Below are positions 1-5,618 of a DNA stretch of 5,678 bases, one piece after another. The position numbers and the translations under genes are program-made. Numbering within the stretch: the stretch's first letter is position 1; every line of letters begins with the position of its first letter. The stretch is taken from assembly GCA_037139575.1 (NCBI GenBank), contig JBAXGD010000026.1:1-5678 (forward strand). Direction: 5' to 3'. The notes below the pieces were generated by a model. It saw only the letters and a program-made list of their open reading frames with translations, did not search any database and was not told the DNA's origin. The DNA is from CAIYEO01 sp037139575. GTDB taxonomy: Bacteria > Patescibacteriota > Saccharimonadia > Saccharimonadales > UBA4665.

Positions 1-859
1 TTTTTAGATTTTTAGGAAGCTCCTTCTTAATTTCACTAGCAATCTTTTCTAAATAAGTATTAGCCCGGATTAGTATGGAATTGAAAGCTAAATCCTCAAC
101 CGCGAATGAACTATGGCCCAGTATTTTACTTGTATCATATTGTTTACTTCTCATGCTCCTCTGAAGACTGTATAGGCTCATTGCCTCAGTATTACTCATT
201 CTTTCTGACTTATTTACAAATTTAGTATCAACCCTGAAGAAGCCATAAAGCTTATCTAAATGAAATTTCTGCAGAGAATAAATCCAGCTTGGAGTAACGT
301 TTTTACGAAGTTCATCCATCCAAGGGGGGGAGTTATCCATTCCTGATTCATATGGGTGTAATAATAAAACTAATCCTTCTGAGTGCGGATCTCGGTCACT
401 GTAAAGCCACTGATGATAATTGGCTATATGCTCATACATCATATTGAACCAAATTTTACGTTCAGCTTTATCTAATTTTTCGCCTACTTTAAAGACAGCT
501 TCAGCCAGCATTGGAGGTTGAGTAATGCCACTGGTTACTACATTGTCCGGAGAAAATGGACTAACTTGAGATCTCCAAATATTAGAAATTTTTGTTCCCT
601 TACTGTTGTCTGCAAAAACAATATTAGGGATCATTCCGTTTCTCCATTGACCTTTAACTAAGTTAAATAGCTCAGTTTTTGCTCTTTCTGTATCTATATG
701 CCTAAGACCAATAGCAATAAAACAGCTATCCCAAAACCATTGATGAGGATATAGAATTCCAGAAGGCATTGTTATGCCGTTCTTAGAATTTTGATCCAAT
801 ACTATGGTAGCTTCTTCGATCAATTCATCTTTTATTTTTTCGTTTTTCATATCGAACAT
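1..859 (-). CDS. GH63 / mannosylglycerate hydrolase-like (alpha/alpha)6 glycoside hydrolase, N-terminal part (runs off left edge)
   Basis: Read on the minus strand from the ATG at 859-857, the frame stays open for 286 codons to the window edge, so the C-terminal part is missing. Motifs in order: YPHQWFWDSCFIAIGLRH (residues 37-54), QWRNGMIPNIVF (71-82), TQPP (113-116) and HPYESGMDNSPPWMD (168-182). This order is typical of GH63-type glucosidases and MGH1-like hydrolases, which are inverting enzymes acting on alpha-glucosides or on compatible solutes such as mannosyl- or glucosylglycerate. By analogy with the family, D175 in the DNSP motif is the likely general acid. The catalytic base lies further downstream, outside the window. 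There is no signal peptide, so it is probably cytoplasmic. An alternative start is Met4 (850-848). The first ATG is preferred because a TATAAT box sits 13 nt upstream of it; no Shine-Dalgarno is seen. It is divergent from pheS. Family assignment is fairly safe, but the substrate cannot be told from this part. Confidence 0.78.
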   Translation of the reverse strand, partial: MFDMKNEKIKDELIEEATIVLDQNSKNGITMPSGILYPHQWFWDSCFIAIGLRHIDTERAKTELFNLVKGQWRNGMIPNIVFADNSKGTKISNIWRSQVSPFSPDNVVTSGITQPPMLAEAVFKVGEKLDKAERKIWFNMMYEHIANYHQWLYSDRDPHSEGLVLLLHPYESGMDNSPPWMDELRKNVTPSWIYSLQKFHLDKLYGFFRVDTKFVNKSERMSNTEAMSLYSLQRSMRSKQYDTSKILGHSSFAVEDLAFNSILIRANTYLEKIASEIKKELPKNLK

Positions 860-872
860 ACTTGTTATTCTT

Positions 873-901
873 ATTATAAACCAAAAACTGAAGTTATTTA
901 G
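873..901 (-). promoter_or_regulatory. Promoter of the glycoside hydrolase gene
   Basis: On the minus strand a perfect TATAAT lies at 878-873. A weak -35-like CTAAAT lies at 901-896 with a 17-bp spacer. There are 13 nt between the end of the -10 box and the ATG at 859. A start of transcription near 866 would leave a leader of only about 7 nt, without a Shine-Dalgarno sequence. The -10 call is good; the -35 is poor. Confidence 0.6.
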
Positions 902-912
902 GCAATAAAAGA

Positions 913-941
913 TTTTTAGCTGTTTCTTTTGCTGGTATACT
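913..941 (+). promoter_or_regulatory. pheST promoter with extended -10
   Basis: The -10 box TATACT at 936-941 is preceded by TG one base upstream (933-934), giving an extended -10 element. The -35 position (TTTTTA, 913-918, 17-bp spacer) is weak, as is common with extended -10 promoters. Transcription would start near 948, so the mRNA would carry only about 7 nt before the pheS ATG at 955. No T-box, attenuator or leader peptide fits in this space. Confidence 0.6.
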
Positions 942-954
942 TTAGCTATAAGCT

Positions 955-1989
955 ATGAACTATTCATATCCAGAAATTCAAGATGTTGCTGTTAAGTTGA
1001 AAGACCCGGCAAGAATTACCCAAGAAGGTAAGACTATTTTGCGTGCTCCAGAGTTTAATGCATTATTCTCAAAGCTCAAAAACATGGATTCTGAAAATCG
1101 AGCAAAATTCGGTAAAGAAATTAATGATTTAAAAAATGAACTTGAATCGATAATAGAGGATATTACAAATAGCTCATCAGAAGTCCAGCAAATTGACGTA
1201 ACTGCACCTACAGACTTAAATATTTCCACAGATCACCATCCAAAACTACTTTCATCATCACACGGAAGCAAACATCCACTAATGGTCGAACTAGACAAGG
1301 TTTTGGATATTTTCTACAGAATGGGCTTCACAGCGGTTGAGTCTAGGCAAATTGATGACGATTACCACATGTTTGAAAGCCTTAATTTTCCAGAGGGCCA
1401 TCCTGCAAGAGATGACTTTGATACATTCATGACCACTGATGGTTTGATTGCTCCTGCTCAAACTTCAACCATGCAAAACAGAATCCTTAAAGCTGGCAAG
1501 GATTCTCTCATTAAAGGCAATCCAATAGCAACTGTAGTCCCTGGTCGAGTATTCCGAAATGAAGACGTTGATGCCCGTCATGGCCATACTTTTTATCAGC
1601 TTGAGGGTATTTATGTAAATAAAGGCGTTAATACAGGACATCTAATATCTACATTCAAGACATTTCTAGAAGAGTATTACGGGCAAAAAATGGAGCTAAT
1701 ACTCCAGCCATTTTATTTCCCATTCACTGAGCCAAGTTTTGAGTTTGTTTTGTCTTGTCCTTTTTGTCAGAAAAAAGGATGTAACATATGTAGCCAAACT
1801 GGCTGGATAGAACTTGGTGGGTGTGGAATGATTCACCCGAATGTTCTTAAAATGGCAGGTATTGATTCTGAAGAATATACAGGTTTTGCCTGGGGATTTG
1901 GAATTGATAGATTGGTGATGATGAAATACGGGATTGAAGACATTAGGCATTTCATGTCTGGAAAAATAGAATTTTTGAGGCAATTTTAA
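955..1989 (+). CDS. pheS: Phenylalanine--tRNA ligase alpha subunit
   Basis: The 344-residue protein is the catalytic subunit of the class II (alpha-beta)2 enzyme that charges tRNA-Phe in the cytoplasm. Residues about 30-70 are charged and helical, matching the N-terminal tRNA-binding coiled coil. The catalytic core starts at GSKHPLM (104-110, motif 1 region). Motif 2 is GRVFRNEDVDARHGH (197-211) followed by FYQLEG. TEPSFEF follows at 258-264, and motif 3 is GFAWGFGIDRL (310-320). A312 matches E. coli PheS Ala294, which sets the size of the Phe pocket. A C-x2-C-x4-C-x2-C knuckle (268, 271, 276, 279) sits before TGWIELGGCGMIHP, as in many bacterial PheS. The usual FHQ of motif 2 reads FYQ (213-215). 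The start is fixed by an in-frame TAA at 949-951; there is no Shine-Dalgarno. It overlaps pheT by one base. Confidence 0.97.
   Translation: MNYSYPEIQDVAVKLKDPARITQEGKTILRAPEFNALFSKLKNMDSENRAKFGKEINDLKNELESIIEDITNSSSEVQQIDVTAPTDLNISTDHHPKLLSSSHGSKHPLMVELDKVLDIFYRMGFTAVESRQIDDDYHMFESLNFPEGHPARDDFDTFMTTDGLIAPAQTSTMQNRILKAGKDSLIKGNPIATVVPGRVFRNEDVDARHGHTFYQLEGIYVNKGVNTGHLISTFKTFLEEYYGQKMELILQPFYFPFTEPSFEFVLSCPFCQKKGCNICSQTGWIELGGCGMIHPNVLKMAGIDSEEYTGFAWGFGIDRLVMMKYGIEDIRHFMSGKIEFLRQF
1977..1980 (+). promoter_or_regulatory. Ribosome binding site of pheT inside pheS
   Basis: GAGG lies 8 nt before the pheT ATG, within the last codons of pheS. It supports the start at 1989 and, with the TAATG stop/start overlap, translational coupling that keeps the two subunits in balance. 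Confidence 0.65.
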
Positions 1990-4517
1990 TGAAAATTAGT
2001 TTGAATTGGATAAAAGAGTTTACTGACGTTAATCTTTCTATTGAAGAGTTAATTTCTAAAATTGGAACTCAGTTAGGTGCTGTTGAAGAATTTGAATATC
2101 TTGGAGATAAATACCAGGGAATAGTCATAGTAAAAGTCGTAGACTGTACTAAGCACGAACAAGCCGATAAATTGAACGTTTGTAAGGTTGATGACGGCGG
2201 ATATATTAAGGATGTCCAAAGAGACGAGCAAGGCTTTATCCAGGTAGTATGTGGCGCTCCAAATGTTCGAGCAGGAATGCTGGCTGTTTGGATTCCTCCA
2301 AAGGCTACAGTGCCATCTACTTTCCATAAAGATAAATTTGTATTAGAAGCCAGAGAGCTTAGAGGAATTGTCAGTAATGGAATGCTCGCTAGTCCTAAAG
2401 AATTGGCATTTGGAGATTCACACGAAGGCCTTCTAGAAATAGATACAGATATTAAGCCAGGCACAACTCTAATTGATGCATATAAATTAGATGACTATGT
2501 GATTGATTTAGAGAATAAAATGTTTACACACCGACCGGATTGTTTCGGTATTTTAGGTATAGCTCGTGAAATTAGCGGAATTCAAGATATACAATTTGTT
2601 TCCCCGCAGTGGTATAAAGAAAATATCGAAGGCCCAATCGGCAACGAAACCCTAGCGCTTGAAGTCGATAATCAGGCTCCTGAATTGGCTCCAAGATTTG
2701 TTGCTTATTCTGTTTCTGGTGTTGAGATTAAACCTAGCCCATTATTTATGCAATCAATGTTAAGTAGAATCGGTATTAGGCCAATAAATAACATTGTCGA
2801 CATAACCAACTATATGATGACTCTAACTGGTCAACCATTGCACGCCTATGATTATGACAAGGTCACCTCGAAAAATGATGGTCGTGCAGAGATTATAGTT
2901 AGAAGAGGCATTAATGATGAAAAATTAACTCTTTTAAGTGGTAAGGAAATTGCGCTTAAAGAAAGTGACATAGTTATAGCCATAGATGATGAAGCGATAG
3001 GCTTAGCTGGAGTTATGGGTGGGGCAACTACTGAAGTAGATGAAAATACTACAAATATTATTCTTGAATGCGCCAATTTTGACATGTATACAATTCGAAG
3101 AACATCAATGGATTATGGTTTATTTACCGATGCCGTAACTAGGTTCACGAAGGGCCAAAGCAAAAGACAGAATTTAGCCGTTGCTCTAAAGACTCTAGGA
3201 ATGATTCAGGATCTCAGTGGCGGAAAACTGGCCTCGGAAATAATAGACAATAACTATACTGCCCAGGAAATCTCACGAGTTTCTATTTCGACTGACTTTA
3301 TTAATTCTAGACTCGGTATGAAATTAACGTCTGAAGAAATCCAGAGACTACTCGCTAATGTAGAGTTGATCGTTGAAAAAGAAAATGACAACTTTAGTAT
3401 TGGAGAATCATTCTGGAGAACCGATATTGAAATTAAAGAAGATATTGTAGAAGAAGTAGGAAGATTGAACGGGTACTTTAAACTTCCTCAAGATCTACCA
3501 TATAGGCAAATTAAACCATCAATGGTTGGTGAACAGCTACAGACAGCTTCAAGAATTAGAGATTTGCTTTCAGCTGCAGGAGCTAATGAAGTTTTATGCC
3601 ATAGTTTTGTTCATGGTGATTTGCTTAAGAAATCTCATCAAGATTCTAGCCTAGCTATTGAAATAAATAATGCAATTAGTCCTGATTTGCAGTATTACCG
3701 TCTCAGCATTACTCCTAGTATATTAGAACTAATATATCCAAACCTAAGATCTGACTATTCTGATTCTGACAATAAATCATTTGCACTTTTTGAGATTGGA
3801 AAAAGTCACAACAACCAAGACAAGGATGAAGATAACCTGCCATTAGAGAACACAACCCTAGGCCTAGTATTCGCAGCAGATGCCAAGACAGCTAAGAGGC
3901 ATTTTGAGGGTGCTGCCTATTACCAGGCTAAAGAGTACTTATCTTATTTGCTTGAAAAACTCGGTCTTCCGCTACAGTTTTTGCCACTCAATGATTCAAA
4001 GGATTATTTAAAGGATGACATTTGGTTTAAGCAATTAGTAGAACCATATGAGGACAAAAGAAGTGCCTTGCTAGTTATAGGAAAAAAACCCGTAGGAGTA
4101 GTCGGTGAGTATAAGAATAGCGTAAAAACTTCTTTGAAGCTGCCAGATTTTACTGCTGGTTTTGAACTAAAGCTTTCAACTCTAGACAATGTTAATTCAG
4201 AAACAACATATCTACCATTACCTAAGTTTCCTAAAATTCATCAGGACATCTGCTTAAAAGTCGATACTAAAATTACCTACGATAATCTCTTCACTCGTAT
4301 ATGGGATAAAATTGAAGCTTCTAAACCAGATAAAACCTCCTTTGGCTTAAAACTTGTAGATATATTTCAAAAAGAAGACGACTTGGATAATAAGCAAATC
4401 ACCTTTAGGCTTACAATTAGTGCATACGATCGAACCTTAACTACTGAATCGGTAAATGAACTATTAGATGGAGTCGCATCGACCCTCGAAAAAGAAATAA
4501 GCTCTAGTCGAATATAA
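1989..4517 (+). CDS. pheT: Phenylalanine--tRNA ligase beta subunit
   Basis: At 842 residues it is full length for bacterial PheT. Domains in order: N-terminal B1 part (1-38); EMAP-type tRNA-binding OB fold (about 40-155, with HEQADKLNVCKVD and CGAPNVRAG); B3/B4 editing domain (about 230-400); B5 domain (about 427-500, ending RTDIEIKEDIVEEVGRLNGY); catalytic-like B6/B7 fold (about 505-735); and the C-terminal ferredoxin-fold anticodon-binding domain (746-842, with YDRTLTTESVNELL). Residues that line the editing site for mischarged Tyr-tRNA in E. coli appear kept: H285 in QPLHAYDYD, E360 in ILECANFD, and T380 and A382 in FTDAVTRF. Proofreading is therefore probably intact. The start overlaps the pheS stop by one base and has GAGG 8 nt upstream. 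It stops at TAA 4515-4517 with no hairpin/T-run terminator right after it. Confidence 0.97.
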   Translation: MKISLNWIKEFTDVNLSIEELISKIGTQLGAVEEFEYLGDKYQGIVIVKVVDCTKHEQADKLNVCKVDDGGYIKDVQRDEQGFIQVVCGAPNVRAGMLAVWIPPKATVPSTFHKDKFVLEARELRGIVSNGMLASPKELAFGDSHEGLLEIDTDIKPGTTLIDAYKLDDYVIDLENKMFTHRPDCFGILGIAREISGIQDIQFVSPQWYKENIEGPIGNETLALEVDNQAPELAPRFVAYSVSGVEIKPSPLFMQSMLSRIGIRPINNIVDITNYMMTLTGQPLHAYDYDKVTSKNDGRAEIIVRRGINDEKLTLLSGKEIALKESDIVIAIDDEAIGLAGVMGGATTEVDENTTNIILECANFDMYTIRRTSMDYGLFTDAVTRFTKGQSKRQNLAVALKTLGMIQDLSGGKLASEIIDNNYTAQEISRVSISTDFINSRLGMKLTSEEIQRLLANVELIVEKENDNFSIGESFWRTDIEIKEDIVEEVGRLNGYFKLPQDLPYRQIKPSMVGEQLQTASRIRDLLSAAGANEVLCHSFVHGDLLKKSHQDSSLAIEINNAISPDLQYYRLSITPSILELIYPNLRSDYSDSDNKSFALFEIGKSHNNQDKDEDNLPLENTTLGLVFAADAKTAKRHFEGAAYYQAKEYLSYLLEKLGLPLQFLPLNDSKDYLKDDIWFKQLVEPYEDKRSALLVIGKKPVGVVGEYKNSVKTSLKLPDFTAGFELKLSTLDNVNSETTYLPLPKFPKIHQDICLKVDTKITYDNLFTRIWDKIEASKPDKTSFGLKLVDIFQKEDDLDNKQITFRLTISAYDRTLTTESVNELLDGVASTLEKEISSSRI

Positions 4518-4521
4518 GTTA

Positions 4522-4550
4522 TTGACATATTTTGTATAAAGTTATATTAT
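4522..4550 (+). promoter_or_regulatory. Near-consensus sigma70-type promoter just after pheT
   Basis: A perfect -35 TTGACA (4522-4527), a 17-bp spacer and TATTAT (4545-4550, five of six matches) begin 5 bp after the pheT stop codon. This is the best-matching promoter in the window. Transcription would start near 4557 and cover both inverted repeats downstream, then reach the zinc-knuckle gene after a leader of about 220 nt. It may instead drive a separate small RNA. A second TTGACA at 4598-4603 has only weak -10 candidates. Confidence 0.6.
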
Positions 4551-4560
4551 ATCCTAGCTT

Positions 4561-4588
4561 TTTGAGGTCGAGTTTTAATTCCCTCAAA
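4561..4588 (+). repeat. Inverted repeat near the predicted transcript 5' end
   Basis: TTTGAGG (4561-4567) and CCTCAAA (4582-4588) are perfect reverse complements around a 14-nt loop. The repeat sits only a few bases after the predicted start of transcription. No T-run follows it, so it is not an ordinary terminator. It could be a 5' stabilising hairpin or part of a larger leader fold. Confidence 0.5.
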
Positions 4589-4613
4589 TAATGCACATTG
4601 ACAAGTGAGTAGT

Positions 4614-4671
4614 GTTAGGCAGTTTTATCTGGAAGATATATTCTAATATTTTTCTAATATAACTGCCTAAT
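4614..4671 (+). ncRNA. Long imperfect hairpin: candidate structured leader or small RNA
   Basis: TTAGGCAGTT (4615-4624) and AACTGCCTAA (4661-4670) are perfect 10-bp reverse complements. Inside them the arms keep pairing: a 1x1 mismatch, 3 bp (4626-4628 with 4657-4659), a 2x2 mismatch, then 9 pairs with two G-U (4631-4639 with 4646-4654... the last pair opposite 4631 is C4654), closing on a 6-nt loop (4640-4645). That gives about 22 pairs over 58 nt. The wobble pairs in the inner stem suggest an RNA fold more than a DNA palindrome. No U-run follows. No known RNA family is recognised. A small mobile inverted-repeat element is possible, but no flanking target duplication is seen. Confidence 0.45.
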
Positions 4672-4719
4672 TAGATCATCGATTTAAGACAATTTATCTT
4701 TCTAAATATTTTATATTTG

Positions 4720-4761
4720 AAAAATTCAATTCTCTATCCAACCCATCCAAACCCAACAACA
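4720..4761 (+). promoter_or_regulatory. G-free, C/A-rich leader stretch before the zinc-knuckle gene
   Basis: For 42 bases the plus strand has no G, and it includes an imperfect tandem repeat ATCCAACCC / ATCCAAACCC (4736-4754). RNA from it would be largely unstructured, which can help ribosome entry where no good Shine-Dalgarno is present (only GAAAG at 4762-4766, 11 nt from the ATG). The role is inferred from composition alone. Confidence 0.3.
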
Positions 4762-4777
4762 GAAAGTTGAGCATTCA

Positions 4778-4963
4778 ATGCCCAATGTTACCTGCAGTAA
4801 GTGCAAGGGAACCGGTAAGATCGGAGCTTTCGGTCTTGTCTGTCCTTCTTGCCGTGGCAAGACCAGGGTTGCACCCTGTCTGGCCTGTCGTGGTACTGGT
4901 AGTGAAGGAACGTGGGGAACGAAGCGCGAGTGTGCACGTTGCCGCGGAACTGGAACTGCCTAG
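4778..4963 (+). CDS. Small four-CxxC zinc-knuckle protein (DnaJ zinc-finger-like)
   Basis: The 61-residue protein has four cysteine knuckles: CSKCKGTG (6-13), CPSCRGKT (22-29), CLACRGTG (34-41) and CARCRGTG (52-59). Three keep the CxxCxGxG form of the DnaJ cysteine-rich domain; the second has lost its GxG. The gaps between knuckles are 12, 8 and 14 residues, so the centre is shorter than in E. coli DnaJ. Two tandem zinc ribbons (6/9/22/25 and 34/37/52/55) are as likely as the crossed DnaJ arrangement. There is no J domain, signal peptide or membrane segment. Such stand-alone domains may bind unfolded proteins or nucleic acid; the function here is unknown. The gene is 106/186 G+C (57%) and all five Lys codons are AAG, unlike its neighbours, pointing to very high expression or foreign origin. 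The ATG at 4778 is the only ATG that covers all four knuckles. Confidence 0.82.
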   Translation: MPNVTCSKCKGTGKIGAFGLVCPSCRGKTRVAPCLACRGTGSEGTWGTKRECARCRGTGTA

Positions 4964-4980
4964 ACAGGTGGTAATTGGAC

Positions 4981-5013
4981 ATCGATGGTCGTCGATTATT
5001 TAGGTCTAACCTA
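4981..5013 (+). repeat. Two short hairpins after the zinc-knuckle gene
   Basis: ATCGA (4981-4985) pairs with TCGAT (4992-4996) around a 6-nt loop. TAGGT (5001-5005) pairs with ACCTA (5009-5013) around 3 nt. Both stems are only 5 bp and no T-run follows, so a terminator role is possible but weakly supported. Confidence 0.25.
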
Positions 5014-5049
5014 TCTAAAATCTTCTACTACTCCTTGTCCTTTTACCAG

Positions 5050-5068
5050 ATAAAAAAGAATTTTTTAT
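5050..5068. repeat. Perfect A/T palindrome with A-tract and T-tract
   Basis: ATAAAAAA (5050-5057) and TTTTTTAT (5061-5068) are perfect reverse complements around GAA. The stem has no G-C pair, so as RNA it would be a poor terminator. It lies about 17-35 bp upstream of the predicted Nudix -35, where A/T tracts may act as a bent or UP-like promoter element. It could also help end transcription from either side. Confidence 0.35.
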
Positions 5069-5083
5069 GTGTTGAAAGTATTT

Positions 5084-5105
5084 CTAGGCAGAAATAAATG
5101 CCTAG
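5084..5105 (+). promoter_or_regulatory. Operator-like inverted repeat in the Nudix promoter
   Basis: CTAGGCA (5084-5090) and TGCCTAG (5099-5105) form a perfect 7-bp inverted repeat with an 8-bp A/T-rich centre. It covers the -35 and most of the spacer of the predicted promoter, ending 2 bp before the -10 box. A dimeric repressor bound here would block RNA polymerase. The regulator is not known from this window. As it lies upstream of the predicted start of transcription, it would act as DNA rather than as an RNA hairpin. Confidence 0.45.
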
Positions 5106-5113
5106 TCTATAAT
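5085..5113 (+). promoter_or_regulatory. Promoter of the Nudix gene
   Basis: TATAAT (5108-5113) is a perfect -10 box, with TAGGCA (5085-5090, four of six matches to TTGACA) 17 bp upstream. Transcription would start near 5120, directly at the ATG at 5121, giving a leaderless mRNA. Confidence 0.6.
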
Positions 5114-5120
5114 GTATGTA

Positions 5121-5618
5121 ATGAGGATTGCATCTAGACTTATCATGGTTCGGAATAACCAGCTACTTGTTATGCACCGTAATAAATTCGGCAGTGAGTA
5201 CTATGCACTTATAGGTGGTGGAGTAGATCCTGGCGAAAATCCAATGCATGCACTTACAAGGGAAGTTAGGGAAGAAACGGGGCTCATGATAGCCAATCCT
5301 AAATTAGTCTACATAGAAGAAGCTGGTAAGCCATATGGCACACAATACATTTTTACGGCAGACTATGTGAGCGGCGAACCAGTACTTTCTCCAGATTCCG
5401 ATGAATCAAAGATACACAATCTCGGCAGCAATCTTTATAAGCCTGAATGGCTAGATATTGATAGGCTTCCAAGCGTGCCTTTTCTTAGTAAAGAGTTAAA
5501 AAACTTGCTAGTAAGGGATTTAAAAGATGGATTTCCGAATGAACCAATTAAGTTTAGTTCCAGTGCAAATTATGAAGAATCAAATGAATTAAACGGAGAA
5601 CAGTATGGGAAAAACTAA
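5121..5618 (+). CDS. Nudix family hydrolase
   Basis: The protein is 165 residues from the ATG at 5121. Nudix enzymes cleave nucleoside diphosphates linked to another group, such as oxidised nucleotides or ADP-ribose, using a divalent metal. The Nudix box G-x5-E-x7-RE-V-R-EE-T-G-L is perfect and spans residues 33-55, with E39, the R47-E48 pair and the metal-binding E51/E52. It is preceded by the beta strand MRIASRLIMVRNNQLLVMHR and YYALIGGG. A single-domain MutT-like or ADP-ribose-type fold is clear; the substrate is not. An in-frame ATG at 5112 would add MYV, but it lies inside the TATAAT box, so 5121 is preferred. The last residues (about 140-165) are a polar tail beyond the fold. The 3' end carries the ribosome binding site and start of the next gene, overlapping it by 14 nt. 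Confidence 0.93.
   Translation: MRIASRLIMVRNNQLLVMHRNKFGSEYYALIGGGVDPGENPMHALTREVREETGLMIANPKLVYIEEAGKPYGTQYIFTADYVSGEPVLSPDSDESKIHNLGSNLYKPEWLDIDRLPSVPFLSKELKNLLVRDLKDGFPNEPIKFSSSANYEESNELNGEQYGKN
5595..5598 (+). promoter_or_regulatory. Ribosome binding site of the last ORF
   Basis: GGAG lies 6 nt before the ATG at 5605, inside the 3' end of the Nudix gene. This good Shine-Dalgarno supports a real gene starting there and translational coupling to the Nudix gene. Confidence 0.7.

Noticed and set aside
860..954. T-box or Phe attenuator upstream of pheS
   Set aside because: Only about 7 nt are predicted between the start of transcription and the ATG, leaving no room for such a leader.
1696..1983. 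Antisense open frame in pheS, and similar ones in pheT (2069-2464, 2852-3085, 4004-4189)
   Set aside because: They lie opposite well-conserved coding sequence and show no domain or start signal of their own.
4591..4608. Mini-ORF MHIDK with stop TGA just before the long hairpin, as a possible leader peptide
   Set aside because: Only five codons, no Shine-Dalgarno, no run of a regulatory amino acid such as Phe; such ORFs arise easily by chance.
4615..4670. Miniature inverted-repeat mobile element
   Set aside because: The terminal repeats are perfect, but no flanking target duplication or second copy is visible in the window.
4614..4671. Intrinsic terminator for pheT
   Set aside because: The stem is long but is followed by AATTAGATC-like sequence with no T-run, and a promoter lies between it and pheT.
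4736..4760. G-quadruplex on the minus strand opposite the C-rich leader
   Set aside because: The G-runs are of two and three bases only, so at best a weak two-tetrad structure; composition alone is not enough.
4767..5003. Open frames on both strands overlapping the zinc-knuckle gene (TTG start on plus; 4788-4982 on minus)
   Set aside because: They lack recognisable motifs, while the 4778 frame has four ordered CxxC knuckles. The long frames result from the local high G+C.
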